Positions 43,253-52,627 of a stretch of 64,000 nucleotides of DNA are shown here, in pieces. Numbering within the stretch: the stretch's first letter is position 1; each line of letters starts with the position of its first letter. The translations under genes and the position numbers were made by a program. The notes beneath the pieces are model-generated. The model did not search any database. It was not told the origin of the DNA and worked only from the letters and a program-made list of their open reading frames with translations. This DNA is from Nonomuraea sp. NEAU-A123 (GTDB lineage Bacteria > Actinomycetota > Actinomycetes > Streptosporangiales > Streptosporangiaceae): positions 372,001 through 436,000 of the forward strand of contig NZ_JAHFZZ010000005.1 in NCBI RefSeq assembly GCF_018603905.1. The letters run 5' to 3'.

Positions 43253-43831
43253 GTGATGGCCGACCCCAAGCCGCTGCGCGCCGACGCCCGGCGCAACCGG
43301 GCGCGCGTCCTGGACTCGGCCGAGGCCGTGTTCGCCGCGGCGGGGCCGGCCGCGTCCATGGAGGAGGTCGCCCGGCACGCCGGAGTCGGCGTCGGCACCA
43401 TTTACCGGCATTTCCCGACCAAGGAAGCGCTGTTCGAGGCGATCGTCGTCAGCCGCTACGAGCGGCTGGCCGAGGAGGCGGACTCGCTGGCGTCCGCGGC
43501 GGACGCCGGTGCGGCCTTCTTCGGGCTGTTCACGCGGATGGTCGAGGAGGCCGCCACGAAGAAGGCGTTCGCCGACACACTGGTCCGTGCCGGTGTCGAT
43601 GTGAAAGCGGCCACTTCGGCGAGCGGGCGGAAGCTCGTACACGCCTTCGGCGGGCTTCTGGCCCGAGCGCAGGGCGCGGGTGCGGTACGTGACGATGCCG
43701 ACATCACCGAGGTGATGGCGATTCTGGCGGGTATGACGCTGGCCGCGGAACACGCCAGCTGGGATCGAGACCTGCGGACCCGAGCCCTGGGCATCGTGTT
43801 CGACGGCCTCCGTTCCACCCGGCCGCGTTGA
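43253..43831 (+). CDS. TetR-family regulator
   Basis: Regulator of 192 residues. Helix-turn-helix: RNRARVLDSAEAVFAAAGPAASMEEVARHAGVGVGTIYRHFPTKEALFEAI; the C terminus is a ligand domain of the common actinobacterial SbtR-like type (GRKLVHAFGGLLARAQGAGAVRDDADITEVMAIL). Starts GTG 43253 or ATG 43256. Divergent from the aldo/keto reductase with a duplicated operator between them; repression relieved by a toxic aldehyde or drug is the simplest model. Confidence 0.9.
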   Translation: MMADPKPLRADARRNRARVLDSAEAVFAAAGPAASMEEVARHAGVGVGTIYRHFPTKEALFEAIVVSRYERLAEEADSLASAADAGAAFFGLFTRMVEEAATKKAFADTLVRAGVDVKAATSASGRKLVHAFGGLLARAQGAGAVRDDADITEVMAILAGMTLAAEHASWDRDLRTRALGIVFDGLRSTRPR

Positions 43832-43917
43832 TCGTCCGTGGGGTTGGCTGAAACGCACATCGCGGACCGGCCATGATCGGCCGGCCCGCGTGATGTAGGG
43901 GTCAGGGGGATGTGGTC

Positions 43918-44823
43918 CTACCAGCCGCCACCGTGGAGCTGGCCGCGCACCGCGCCGCCGGGGAACTCGCCGGTGTGCAGGTTGACGTACCAGTTCTTCG
44001 GGTTGTGCTTGATCCCGCCGGCGACCTTGGCGGAGGTGCTCGCCGAGCCCGCGATGCCGTTGATCCCGGCGGGCAGGCCGTTGGCGTCACTGAAGAAGTC
44101 CACGACCACGGGGCCGTTCTTGCCCTTCTTGCCGCGGTGGATGTGCCCGTTCGTCGGCGCGCCGATCTTCTTCCACGCGGTGGCGAAGTGCACCCGGGTG
44201 CCCTTCACCCAGACGAGCCACGCGGCCCGCCCGTCCTTGTCGCCGACCTTCGTACCGGGCGCCGGAACCTCCTGGCGGCCGTCGGCCGATGCGGTGAGCG
44301 TGGAGTGCGAGCCGTTCGCCAGCACCGACTCGAGCGCCACCGGGCGGATCCGGTAAAGCTGGGCGCGCACCGCGCCGCCGGTGAACTCGCTGGTGTGCAG
44401 GTTGGCGTACCACTTCTTGGGGTTGCTCGTGATCCGGTTGAGCAGGCCGGAGTCGCTGACCTTGACGGTCCCCTTCACGGCGCTGAGGCTGCCGGGCAGG
44501 GCCTCGCCGAAGAACGGGATCTTGACATCGCCGTTCTTGCCCGCTTTGCCCTGGTGAATGTGGAACGCGGTCGGGGCGGCGACGTTCTGCCAGCGGACGG
44601 CGTAATCGACCTGGTTGCCGTGGATATGGAATACGGCGATCGCGCTGCCGTTCTTGTCGCCGACTTTCTGACCCGCCGCGGGCACCTCGTTCTTACCCAG
44701 CAGCGAGGCGGCCAGGTAGACATCGGAGCTCGTACTCGCCTGTGCGGCGGTGGGTGCCAGGGCGCCGGCGACCAGGGCGGTGCCGAGAACCAGGCCGGGG
44801 ACGGTGAGGGTGCGCTTCGTCAT
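43918..44823 (-). CDS. secreted protein with two CHRD domains
   Basis: Protein of 301 residues. The signal peptide is LTVPGLVLGTALVAGALAPTAAQA. Two CHRD domains follow, with matching ends NPKKWYANLHTSEFTGGAVRAQL and NPKNWYVNLHTGEFPGGAVRGQL and internal pairs AFHIHQGKAGKNG and GHIHRGKKGKNG. CHRD is a chordin-derived extracellular domain of unknown bacterial role. The two halves arose by internal duplication. ATG 44823 is preceded by a GAAAGGG-like site. Confidence 0.88.
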   Translation of the reverse strand: MTKRTLTVPGLVLGTALVAGALAPTAAQASTSSDVYLAASLLGKNEVPAAGQKVGDKNGSAIAVFHIHGNQVDYAVRWQNVAAPTAFHIHQGKAGKNGDVKIPFFGEALPGSLSAVKGTVKVSDSGLLNRITSNPKKWYANLHTSEFTGGAVRAQLYRIRPVALESVLANGSHSTLTASADGRQEVPAPGTKVGDKDGRAAWLVWVKGTRVHFATAWKKIGAPTNGHIHRGKKGKNGPVVVDFFSDANGLPAGINGIAGSASTSAKVAGGIKHNPKNWYVNLHTGEFPGGAVRGQLHGGGW

Positions 44824-44936
44824 GATGACCCTTTCAGGTGCCTCGAGGGTGAGGCTCTTTAGCTGTTGACGCACGGTTGTACGGGGTGCGGCAGGGGCTG
44901 GGTTCAACGAAGGAATGTGGAGAAATACGCATAAGA

Positions 44937-44955
44937 AAGACCGGCGAAAGGTCTT
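44937..44955 (-). terminator. weak hairpin downstream of the MocR gene
   Basis: AAGACC-GGCGAAA-GGTCTT is a 6-bp stem with a 7-nt loop in the AT-rich 44824-45059 gap. It may end the MocR transcript; the rest of the gap (236 bp) should hold the CHRD promoter but no clear hexamers stand out. Confidence 0.3.
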
Positions 44956-45059
44956 GATTTACTTTGTAAAGGCGCGTGCCGAGTATGGCGATCTTGTTAT
45001 ACGAAGATCCGATCTCTTATCGGACTGACTTGATTCAGGCTTAATGGAAGCCGCTTCGT

Positions 45060-46499
45060 CTACGGGCGCGCCCGCCGTACAGCGATCGAGGTCCTTGCTC
45101 GCGTATGGCGTACCGCTGCCGCCAGAGCTGCGACCCCTTCGGTGATCTGGCTGTCGTTCAGGCTGGTGTAGCCCAGGATGAGGCCTTGGCGGCCCGGTGT
45201 GGTCAGCCGATGGGGGGCGATGCCGGCGACGCGGACGCCATGGGCGGCGGCCGCCGTCACTACGTCGTCCTCCTGGAGGTCGTCCGGGAGCCAGACGACG
45301 ACGTGCAGGCCCGCCGCGATCCCGGTGGGTTCGAAGTCGGGCAACTGCTGGGTCAGCCGGGCGAGGAGGAGGTCGCGGCGGTGCCGGTAGAGGGGGCGCA
45401 TGCGGCGCAGATGCCGGTCGAACTCGCCCCGCAGGAGGAAGTCGGCGAAGGCGAGCTGCTCGATGGCCGGTGAGCCGCGGTCGGTCAGGAGCTTGGCCTC
45501 GGCGACGGCGTCGGCCAGGTGCGGGGGTAACACGAGCCAGCCGAGGCGGAGTCCTGGGGCGAGGGTCTTGCTGGCCGAGCCGGCGTACATGACCACGTCC
45601 GGGGCGAGGCCTTGCATGGCGCCGATGGGGGCGCGGTCGTAGCGGTACTCGGCGTCGTAGTCGTCCTCCAAGATGAGGGCGCCACGGGCGCGGGCCCACT
45701 GGACCGCCTGCATGCGGGTACGGGCGGGCAGGACGCCGCCGAGCGGCCACTGGTGTGACGGGGTGAGGACGACCAGGTCGGCGTCGCCGCGTTCGAGGGC
45801 GTCCAGGTCGATGCCGTGGTCGGCGACCGGCAGGCCGAGAAGGTCGAGCCTGTGCGTGCGCGCGTGCTGCCGAATGTCGTCGTGGGCGGAGGGGTCCTCC
45901 ACCGCGACCCGGCGCGCCCCGCGCCGGGCCAGCACGCCGGTGATCAGCATGGCGGCCTGCGCGAAACCGCTGGTGATGACCACGTGCGCGGGGTCGGCGC
46001 AGGTGCCGCGAGAGCGGTTGAGGTAGTCGGCCAGGGCGGTGCGCAGTTCGGGCAGGCCGTATCCGTCGGTGTAGTTGAGCCGGTCGTGTGGGGCGTCGGT
46101 GAGGACCCGCCGCAGCGAGCGGAGCCAGGCGGCGCGGGGGAAGCTCGCCGGGTCCGCGCGGCCGTACCCGAAGTCGATGAGTGGGCCGAGGGAGGGCGGC
46201 GCGTCGGGAGTGGGGGCGGTTTGCCCGGGTACGGCGGCCACCCGGGTGTAGGAGCCGGGCGTGCTGGTGAGGTAGCCCTCGGCGGCGAGCTGGTCGTAGG
46301 CCCCGACCACGACACCCCGCGAGACCCCGAGTTCGGTGGCCAGGCGGCGGGAGGACGGCAGAGAGGCCCCGTGGCGCAGACGGCCCGCGCGGATGGCGTC
46401 GCGCAGAGCCGCCTCGATCTGGCGGTGCAACGGGGTGGTGCCGGTCCGGTCGAGGTCCACCAGCAGGTCGTGTACCAGGCTCGAGTTCACCGTACTCAC
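45060..46499 (-). CDS. MocR/PdxR-type regulator (GntR plus aminotransferase domain)
   Basis: Regulator of 479 residues. The N-terminal GntR winged helix is PLHRQIEAALRDAIRAGRLRHGASLPSSRRLATELGVSRGVVVGAYDQL; the rest is a fold-type I aminotransferase with the PLP lysine in GSASKTLAPGLRLGW and LILEDDYDAEYRY. MocR proteins sense PLP or an amino acid-PLP adduct; PdxR controls vitamin B6 synthesis. No pdxST is adjacent; the EamA gene upstream on the same strand is the only obvious neighbour target. Confidence 0.9.
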   Translation of the reverse strand: MSTVNSSLVHDLLVDLDRTGTTPLHRQIEAALRDAIRAGRLRHGASLPSSRRLATELGVSRGVVVGAYDQLAAEGYLTSTPGSYTRVAAVPGQTAPTPDAPPSLGPLIDFGYGRADPASFPRAAWLRSLRRVLTDAPHDRLNYTDGYGLPELRTALADYLNRSRGTCADPAHVVITSGFAQAAMLITGVLARRGARRVAVEDPSAHDDIRQHARTHRLDLLGLPVADHGIDLDALERGDADLVVLTPSHQWPLGGVLPARTRMQAVQWARARGALILEDDYDAEYRYDRAPIGAMQGLAPDVVMYAGSASKTLAPGLRLGWLVLPPHLADAVAEAKLLTDRGSPAIEQLAFADFLLRGEFDRHLRRMRPLYRHRRDLLLARLTQQLPDFEPTGIAAGLHVVVWLPDDLQEDDVVTAAAAHGVRVAGIAPHRLTTPGRQGLILGYTSLNDSQITEGVAALAAAVRHTRARTSIAVRRARP

Positions 46500-46555
46500 C
46501 GTCGCAGGCTAGCGGCCGACAGGGCCCGCTCACCCGGCCCGCTCACCCGGCACGG

Positions 46556-47404
46556 TCATCCGGCGGCGAAGGCGCCGACCGAGATCGCGCAAAGGAGGAG
46601 TCCCACGGCGTGCACCAGGTTGGTGCGCTCGCGCAGGACGGTGGCGGCCAGCGCGACGGTGAAGGCCGGGTAGAGCGAGGTGATGACGGCCGAGACGGCG
46701 AGCGTCCCCTGGCTGGTGGCCAGGAAGTACAAGAGCGTGGCGCTGACCCCCAGGACTCCCGTCCAGAGCGCGGCCCACGGCGGTCGCCGGGTGAACGCGT
46801 TGTGGCCTCCGTCCCGCCTGCCCGCCAGCGCGAACGCCGCCAGAGCCGCGGCCAGGACGACGGCGGCGCTGAGTTGACTCGCCGCCACCGGCCACAGGCC
46901 CGCTTCGTCGCCGGCCTGGTCGAGGCAGATGAACAGGCCGGCGAAGCCCAGCCCGGCGAGCAGCCCCGCCCCGACGCCGCCGGAGCCGCGTCCGCCCGAC
47001 TGCATGGAGACCAGCCAGATCCCCGGGATGGCCAGACCGAGGCCGAGGAGGGAGAGCGTCGTGAACGCGTGGCCGGACAGCAGGTCGACGGGAATGGGCA
47101 GGCCCGCCGCGCCGACGGCCGACAGTGGCCCGGCCACGTTCATCTGTCCTCGTGACAGACCGCGGTAGAGCGCCAGCGTGCCGATCGCGCCGCCGATCCC
47201 GGCGGCCATCCCCCACGCGATCGCGCTCGGAGTGGCGTGGGTGCCGACGACGAGAGCGGCGGTCAGGCCGCCGACTGCGGCAGCGCACTGTCCGATGAGC
47301 CCGACCAGTCCATAGTGGGCTCGGCGTGACAGAAGCCCGCCGAGGAAGTCAGAAGCGCCGTACAGGGCCGCGGCGGCCAGCGCGAGCAGGATTGCCAGCT
47401 GCAT
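46556..47404 (-). CDS. EamA/DMT-family transporter
   Basis: Ten-helix drug/metabolite transporter of 282 residues with the two-fold EamA repeat: LALAAAALYGASDFLGGLLSRRA at the start and LYPAFTVALAATVLRERTNLVHAVGLLLCAISVGAFA at the end. Exporters of amino acids or metabolites are typical. The ATG lies 6 nt after the stop of a small ORF and has no clear ribosome site of its own. The MocR gene follows after 56 bp and may be co-transcribed. Confidence 0.85.
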   Translation of the reverse strand: MQLAILLALAAAALYGASDFLGGLLSRRAHYGLVGLIGQCAAAVGGLTAALVVGTHATPSAIAWGMAAGIGGAIGTLALYRGLSRGQMNVAGPLSAVGAAGLPIPVDLLSGHAFTTLSLLGLGLAIPGIWLVSMQSGGRGSGGVGAGLLAGLGFAGLFICLDQAGDEAGLWPVAASQLSAAVVLAAALAAFALAGRRDGGHNAFTRRPPWAALWTGVLGVSATLLYFLATSQGTLAVSAVITSLYPAFTVALAATVLRERTNLVHAVGLLLCAISVGAFAAG

Positions 47405-47410
47405 GGCCGG

Positions 47411-47536
47411 TCACCGGCCCATGCGGCAGGCGGGGCGGAAGGCGTTGGGGCAGGTCGCCCCGCTCGCCGGCGCCAGCCTGCGGGCGGAGGTGTTGCCGTC
47501 CGGGGATGGGCTGGTTTTCACGATGGTCTGTCCCAT
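47411..47536 (-). CDS. 41-residue Cys-containing small ORF before the EamA gene
   Basis: The peptide starts MGQTIVKTSPSPDGNT and ends SGATCPNAFRPACRMGR, with two Cys. It stops 6 nt before the EamA start, so translation may be coupled. It could be a leader peptide, an exported peptide, or a truncated copy of the small actinobacterial proteins that carry a CPN-type motif. The ribosome site (GAAAGAG or GGA) is weak. Confidence 0.35.
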   Translation of the reverse strand: MGQTIVKTSPSPDGNTSARRLAPASGATCPNAFRPACRMGR

Positions 47537-47710
47537 GATCCGTCACTCTTTCGCAGCAATGTCATCGACGCGATGTACGCGAGTCCCATGCTGCCGATGG
47601 ATTGGACGTCGTGACAGGGCCGATTCGCAGCCGGGATTCAGGTCCGATTTGTCGGCGCGCTGTCACGACCGCGACGTCCCGAACCTTCATGATCACGGGC
47701 GTGGCGAGAG
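47537..47710. other. intergenic region with a spaced inverted repeat
   Basis: No gene is seen. GTCGTGACAG (47608-47617) and CTGTCACGAC (47660-47669) are perfect 10-bp inverted repeats 42 bp apart, upstream of the small ORF and downstream of the aldolase gene. This may be an operator pair, or chance in GC-rich DNA. Confidence 0.3.
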
Positions 47711-48736
47711 TCAGGCGGTGGCGGCGTCGCGGGCCGCGGCCAGGTCGAGGGCGATGTCGGTGATCATGTCTTCTTGGCCGCCGACCATCTTGCGCCGTCC
47801 GACCTCCACAAGAACGGTCCGCGTGTCGAGGCCGTAGCGGGCCGCGGCGGCCTCGGCGTGGCGCAGGAAGCTGGAGTACACCCCGGCGTAGCCGAGCGTG
47901 AGGGTCTCCCGGTCCACCCGCACGTCCCGATCCTGCAAGGGGCGGACCACGTCGTCGGCCGCGTCCATCAGCTCGAACAGATCGCACCCGTGCTTCCAGC
48001 CCATGAGATCGGCGACCGCGACGAACGCCTCCAGCGGGCAGTTGCCGGCACCGGCGCCCTGCCCGGCCAGCGAGGCGTCGACGCGCCTGGCGCCGTTCTC
48101 GACGGCGACCACGGTGTTGGCGACGCCCAGGGCGAGGTTGTGGTGGGCGTGGATGCCCACCTCGGTGCGGTCGTCGAGCACGTCACGGTAGGCGCGGAAC
48201 CGGTCACGTACGCCGTCCATCGTCAGCCGGCCGCCGGAGTCGGTCACGTACACGCAGGCGGCGCCGTACGACTCCATCAGCTTCGCCTGCCGGGCGAGCT
48301 CGGCCGGTTCGGCCATGTGGGACATCATGAGGAAGCCGGCGACGTCCATGCCCAGGTCGCGGGCGGCCGCGATGTGCTGGGCGGAGATGTCGGCCTCGGT
48401 GCAGTGGGTGGCGACGCGGACCGAGCGGATGCCGAGCGCGTGAGCCTGCTTCAGATCGTGCAGGGTGCCGATGCCCGGCAGCAGCAGCGTGGTCGGCACG
48501 GCATCGCGGACGACGTCGCAGACGGCCTCGATCCACTCCCAGTCGGTGTGCGCGCCGACGCCGTAGGTGATGCTGGAGCCGGACAGGCCGTCGCCGTGGG
48601 CGATCTCGATCGCGGCGACCCCGGCGGCGTCCAGGGCGGCGGCGATGGTCCGGGCCTGCTCCACGGTGTAGCGGTGGCGGACGGCGTGCATGCCGTCCCT
48701 GAGGGTCACGTCCTGGACGTAAAGGTCAGCGGTCAT
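47711..48736 (-). CDS. 4-hydroxy-2-oxovalerate aldolase
   Basis: DmpG/BphI/HsaF-type aldolase of 341 residues. The metal and catalytic site is [12 protein letters not shown], with [15 protein letters not shown] carrying the HxH metal ligands; the C-terminal communication domain is present. It splits 4-hydroxy-2-oxoacids to pyruvate plus an aldehyde, which is channelled to the partner dehydrogenase. Its ATG overlaps that gene's stop (ATGA). It is the last gene of the three-gene operon. Confidence 0.93.
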   Translation of the reverse strand: MTADLYVQDVTLRDGMHAVRHRYTVEQARTIAAALDAAGVAAIEIAHGDGLSGSSITYGVGAHTDWEWIEAVCDVVRDAVPTTLLLPGIGTLHDLKQAHALGIRSVRVATHCTEADISAQHIAAARDLGMDVAGFLMMSHMAEPAELARQAKLMESYGAACVYVTDSGGRLTMDGVRDRFRAYRDVLDDRTEVGIHAHHNLALGVANTVVAVENGARRVDASLAGQGAGAGNCPLEAFVAVADLMGWKHGCDLFELMDAADDVVRPLQDRDVRVDRETLTLGYAGVYSSFLRHAEAAAARYGLDTRTVLVEVGRRKMVGGQEDMITDIALDLAAARDAATA

Positions 48737-49683
48737 CGGGAGATCACCTCCGTGAAGCGGTGCGCGGCGATGCGTTCCGCGGTACGCAGCGCCGCCGAGG
48801 TCATGATGTCGAGGTTGCCGGCGTAGGCGGGCAGGTAGTGGGCGGCGCCCTCGACCTCGAGGAACACCGACACCTTCGCCGCCTCGCCGGATCGGCGGCC
48901 GGCCGGCAGCAGCGCGCGTAGCGGGTCGTCGGTGGCGACGCGGTCGAACTGCACCTTCTGCTTGAGGCGGTAGCCGGGTACGTAGGTCTGCACGCGGGCG
49001 ACCATCTCCTCTATCGAGGTGGTCACCGCGACGTCGTCACACTCGCCGACCAGGCAGTGCACGGTGTCCCGCATGATCAGCGGGGGCTCGGCGGGGTTGA
49101 GGACGATGATCGCCTTGCCCCGGGCCGCACCGCCGACCTGCTCGATGGCCGAGGAGGTGGTTTCGGTGAACTCGTCGATGTTGGCGCGGGTTCCGGGGCC
49201 GGCCGAGCGCGACGAGATCGAGGCCACGATCTCCCCGTAGTGCACCGGCGTCACGGCGGCGACGGCGGCGACGACGGGAATGGTGGCCTGGCCGCCGCAG
49301 GTGACCATGTTGACGTTGTCGGCGTCCAGGTGCGCGTCCAGGTTGACCGGGGGGACGACGTACGGGCCGATGGCGGCCGGCGTCAGGTCGATCACCGTAC
49401 GACCGGCGGCGCGCAGTACCTGGTCGTTGCGGCGATGGGCGCCCGCCGAGGTGGCGTCGAAGACGATGCGGACGTCGGCGAACTCGTTCAGGGCCAGCAG
49501 ACCGTCCACACCTTCGTGGGTGGTGGCGACCTTCATGCGGCGCGCGCGAGCCAGGCCGTCGGAGTCCGGGTCGATGCCGACCATCGCCCCCATCTCCAGG
49601 GAGCCGGACAGCCGCAGAATCTTGATCATCAGGTCGGTGCCGATGTTGCCCGAGCCGATGACCGCGACCTTGGTGGTACTCAT
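48733..49683 (-). CDS. acetaldehyde dehydrogenase (acylating)
   Basis: DmpF/BphJ/HsaG-type enzyme of 316 residues. It has the NAD-binding [15 protein letters not shown] and catalytic Cys in [12 protein letters not shown], plus the family motif [20 protein letters not shown]. It converts the aldehyde released by the aldolase to acyl-CoA with NAD and CoA, and forms a channelled complex with that enzyme. ATGA overlaps couple it to both neighbours. Confidence 0.93.
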   Translation of the reverse strand: MSTTKVAVIGSGNIGTDLMIKILRLSGSLEMGAMVGIDPDSDGLARARRMKVATTHEGVDGLLALNEFADVRIVFDATSAGAHRRNDQVLRAAGRTVIDLTPAAIGPYVVPPVNLDAHLDADNVNMVTCGGQATIPVVAAVAAVTPVHYGEIVASISSRSAGPGTRANIDEFTETTSSAIEQVGGAARGKAIIVLNPAEPPLIMRDTVHCLVGECDDVAVTTSIEEMVARVQTYVPGYRLKQKVQFDRVATDDPLRALLPAGRRSGEAAKVSVFLEVEGAAHYLPAYAGNLDIMTSAALRTAERIAAHRFTEVISR

Positions 49684-50486
49684 GCCTTGACTCCCTCCGG
49701 GGCCGCGAAGCCGACCCCGACCGTGCCGAGGCCCTCGATCCGTGCCACGAATTCGTCTCCCGGGGCGGCGACCGACATCGGCCCCAGCGCACCGGTGAGG
49801 ACGATGTCACCGGCCCGCAGCGGGTCGCCCAGGCCGGCCAGGGTGGCGGCCAGCCACAGGGCGGCGTTGAGGGGGCCGCCCAGGCAGTCGGCGCCGGTCC
49901 CTTCCGAGACGGTCTGGCCGTTCTTGGCCAGGGTCATCCGTACGCCGCGCAGGTCGACCCGGTCCAGCGGTACGGGAGTGCCGCCCAGGACGAACAGGCC
50001 GCTGGAGGCGTTGTCGGCGACGGTGTCGACGATGGTGATGTCCCAGTCCGCGATGCGGCTGTCGACGATCTCCAGCGCGGGCAGCGCGAACGCCGTGGCC
50101 CGCAGCAGGTCGGCGACCGTGGGGTCACGGTGCGGCAGGTCCTCGCTCAGCACCAGGGCCACCTCCGCCTCGACCTTCGGCTGCAGGAGCCGGCCGGCGG
50201 CGATCTGGTCGCTCTCCGCCACGGCCATGTCGGCGAACAGCACACCGAAGTCCGGCTGACCCACCCCGAGCTGGCGCTGCACGGCGCGCGAAGTGAGGCC
50301 GATCTTGCGGCCGACCGGCCGTCGGCCCGCGGCCAGGCCGCGCTCGACGTTCAGCCTCTGCACGGCGTAGGCGGCCTCGATATCCGCCGCCGGCAACAGG
50401 TCGCGTACCGGGGGGTGGGGCACACCGGTGAGCGCGGCCTCGGCCAGGAGGGTCGCCGCCTTGGTCACGGCTTCGGGCAGGCTCAT
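49680..50486 (-). CDS. 2-keto-4-pentenoate hydratase
   Basis: MhpD/HsaE-type hydratase of 268 residues, FAH superfamily. It has [26 protein letters not shown], the metal-site region [12 protein letters not shown], and [12 protein letters not shown]. It adds water to 2-hydroxypenta-2,4-dienoate, feeding the aldolase. First gene of the operon; ATG 50486. It faces an IclR gene across a perfect palindrome. The ring-cleavage and hydrolase steps that should supply the substrate are not in the window. Confidence 0.9.
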   Translation of the reverse strand: MSLPEAVTKAATLLAEAALTGVPHPPVRDLLPAADIEAAYAVQRLNVERGLAAGRRPVGRKIGLTSRAVQRQLGVGQPDFGVLFADMAVAESDQIAAGRLLQPKVEAEVALVLSEDLPHRDPTVADLLRATAFALPALEIVDSRIADWDITIVDTVADNASSGLFVLGGTPVPLDRVDLRGVRMTLAKNGQTVSEGTGADCLGGPLNAALWLAATLAGLGDPLRAGDIVLTGALGPMSVAAPGDEFVARIEGLGTVGVGFAAPEGVKA

Positions 50487-50596
50487 GACGGCCACCTGTG
50501 CGGGCGGTGTGGCGTGGGCATGCGGGGACCTCCAGAAAGGGCCGGGGCGCTCGGGTGCCCCCAGATATAGGCGACCGGTCGGTGGGCGGCAAAATA

Positions 50597-50615
50597 TGTT
50601 CCGTGACACGGAACA
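50597..50615. promoter_or_regulatory. IclR operator
   Basis: TGTTCCGTGACACGGAACA is a perfect 9-bp inverted repeat around a central A. It lies between the hydratase operon and the IclR gene, 15 bp before the latter's ATG. The size and symmetry match IclR-family sites, so it probably controls both directions. Confidence 0.7.
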
Positions 50616-50629
50616 GAGCTGCGGGAAAC

Positions 50630-51352
50630 ATGCTCGACAAGGCGGCATCGATCTTGGACTGCTACCGGCCGGACGGCGGGTCGTTCCGTTTGACGGAACT
50701 CTCCGCTCGTACGTCACTGCCCAAGACCACGGTGTTCCGCCTCTGCGCGGATCTGGTCCGCCTGGGCCTGCTGGAACGGGAAGCGGACACCTACCGGCTC
50801 GGCGGCAAACTGTTCGAACTGGGTTCGCTGGTGCCGCGCCGCCACGATCTGCGCGAGGCGGCGCTGCCGTTCCTGCAGGATCTGTTCGAGGCCACCCGCG
50901 AGACCGTGCACCTGGGGGTCCGAGAGGGGCGCGAGGTGGTGTACGTCGAGCGGATCCACGGCCACGACGTCCTGCCGCTGCCCTCCCGCATCGGCGGCCG
51001 GCTTCCTCTTACCTGCACCGGGGTCGGAAAGGCCTTGCTGGCCTTCTCGGATGCCGAATTGACCGAGCAAGTGCTCGCCGGGCCGCTGGCCAGCCTCACG
51101 CCCTACTCGATCACCGACCCGGTGCGCCTGCGCACCGCCATCGAACAGGCCCAGGTGTCGGGCCTGGCCTACGAGGAGCAGGAAGCGGCGCTGGGCGTCA
51201 GTTGCATCGCGGCGCCGGTTTTCGACGGACAAGTGGCGGTGGCGGCCCTGTCCGTGGCCGTGCCGCGGGTCCGGTTCCGCCCGGCTCAACTCGCTCCCGC
51301 CGTACGCACCGCGGCCCTGGGCTTGTCACGCCTGCTGCGCTCGGGGCGATGA
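50630..51352 (+). CDS. IclR-family regulator
   Basis: Regulator of 240 residues. The winged helix is [48 protein letters not shown]; the GAF-like effector domain has [16 protein letters not shown] and [25 protein letters not shown] 50630 leaves the operator outside the coding region; GTG 50603 would start inside the palindrome. It likely controls the meta-cleavage operon in response to an aromatic or steroid catabolite. Confidence 0.9.
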   Translation: MLDKAASILDCYRPDGGSFRLTELSARTSLPKTTVFRLCADLVRLGLLEREADTYRLGGKLFELGSLVPRRHDLREAALPFLQDLFEATRETVHLGVREGREVVYVERIHGHDVLPLPSRIGGRLPLTCTGVGKALLAFSDAELTEQVLAGPLASLTPYSITDPVRLRTAIEQAQVSGLAYEEQEAALGVSCIAAPVFDGQVAVAALSVAVPRVRFRPAQLAPAVRTAALGLSRLLRSGR

Positions 51353-51367
51353 CCCGCCACTCCGCCC

Positions 51368-52576
51368 TCAGTAGTTCTTGAGGGTGATGGCGTTCGCGGC
51401 GGCGTTGAGCGGCTTCAGGATCGGCCGCAGGGCCAGGTCCTTCCAGGGCAGGCGGCTGACCAGCCGCATCATGGTGGTCTGCATGAGGATCTGGCGGGTG
51501 CTGCCGGCCACCATCTGCTTGGCGTTGCTCTCGCCAAGGCTGAGGTTCACGTCGACGTATCCGCGCATCTCCTCCTGGTAGCGAGCGAACGCCACCCGGT
51601 GGTCGCCACCGGCGGCCTTCAGCTCGCCGGCCAGTACGTACGCGCCGACGAGCGCGAGGCTGGTGCCCTGCCCGGACAGCGGGGACGGGCTGTGCGCGGC
51701 GTCGCCGACCAGCGCCACCCGCCCGGCCGACCAGCGGTCCAGATGAACCTGGCTCGCGGAGTCGAAGTAGAAGTCGGGGGAGTGCGGCATGGCAGCCAGC
51801 AGGGTGGCGCTCTCCCAACCGGCGCCGGCGAAGGTCTCGGCGACCAGGCGCCGCTGGGCCGCGACGTCGCGACGGTCGGGCAGCACGGCGGGGCTGGGGA
51901 AGATGAACTGGGCCTTGGCGGCGGACTGGCGGGTGCTGTACAGGTTCACGACCTTGCCCGGCGTCGGGTAGATCAGCTCCCAGCGGTCGAGGCCGAGGTG
52001 GTTGGGCACCGTGAACACGCACGCGTGCATGCCGAGCGGGCGCACGAACTTCGACTCGTCGCCGAAGCCCCGGGCCCGCAGGTTCGAGTGCAGCCCGTCG
52101 GCGCCGATCACGAGGTCGAACATGCGCGGCGCGGCGCGCTCGAAGGTGACCATGACGCCGTCGTGGCTCTGGGTGAGCCCGGTGATGGAGTCGCCGAACA
52201 GGTACTCGACGCCGTGCTTGGTCGCGTCGTACACGATGCGGGCCAGGTCGCCGCGCAGCACCTCGTCGTCGCCGGGGGCGCGCAGGCCGATGAGGTCGGG
52301 GCCCAGGGTGGCGAGCGGCTTGCCGGCCTCGTTCACCCATGCCCCGCCACGCATCCGGGTGCTGTACCGGGTGATGGCCGGGGTGAGGCCCATCCGGTCG
52401 ACGACGTCCATCGCCACGCCGCGCAGGTCGACCTTGTAGCCGCCTTCCCGCAGCTCCGGGGCCAGTTCCACGACGGTCGGGGTGAAGCCGTACCGGTGCA
52501 GCCAGTAGGCGAGGGCGGGACCGGCCACGCTGGCGCCGGAGATGAGGACTGTCTTGTTCGCGAGGTGCTGTGTCAT
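51368..52576 (-). CDS. FAD-dependent monooxygenase (PHBH-fold, TetX-like)
   Basis: Enzyme of 402 residues. The FAD-binding N terminus VLISGASVAGPALAYWLHRYG has a modified GxGxxG; LVIGADGLHSNLR is the DG motif and VALVGDAAHSPSPLSGQGTSLAL the GD motif. Such enzymes hydroxylate aromatic or polyketide substrates. It lies between the IclR gene and a SARP regulator on the same strand as the SARP gene; a biosynthetic or catabolic role cannot be chosen. Confidence 0.88.
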   Translation of the reverse strand: MTQHLANKTVLISGASVAGPALAYWLHRYGFTPTVVELAPELREGGYKVDLRGVAMDVVDRMGLTPAITRYSTRMRGGAWVNEAGKPLATLGPDLIGLRAPGDDEVLRGDLARIVYDATKHGVEYLFGDSITGLTQSHDGVMVTFERAAPRMFDLVIGADGLHSNLRARGFGDESKFVRPLGMHACVFTVPNHLGLDRWELIYPTPGKVVNLYSTRQSAAKAQFIFPSPAVLPDRRDVAAQRRLVAETFAGAGWESATLLAAMPHSPDFYFDSASQVHLDRWSAGRVALVGDAAHSPSPLSGQGTSLALVGAYVLAGELKAAGGDHRVAFARYQEEMRGYVDVNLSLGESNAKQMVAGSTRQILMQTTMMRLVSRLPWKDLALRPILKPLNAAANAITLKNY

Positions 52577-52627
52577 GGCAGTAGCGTCGCCGGGCCCGCT
52601 TACCGAGGGCTCACCACGCGCTCACCG

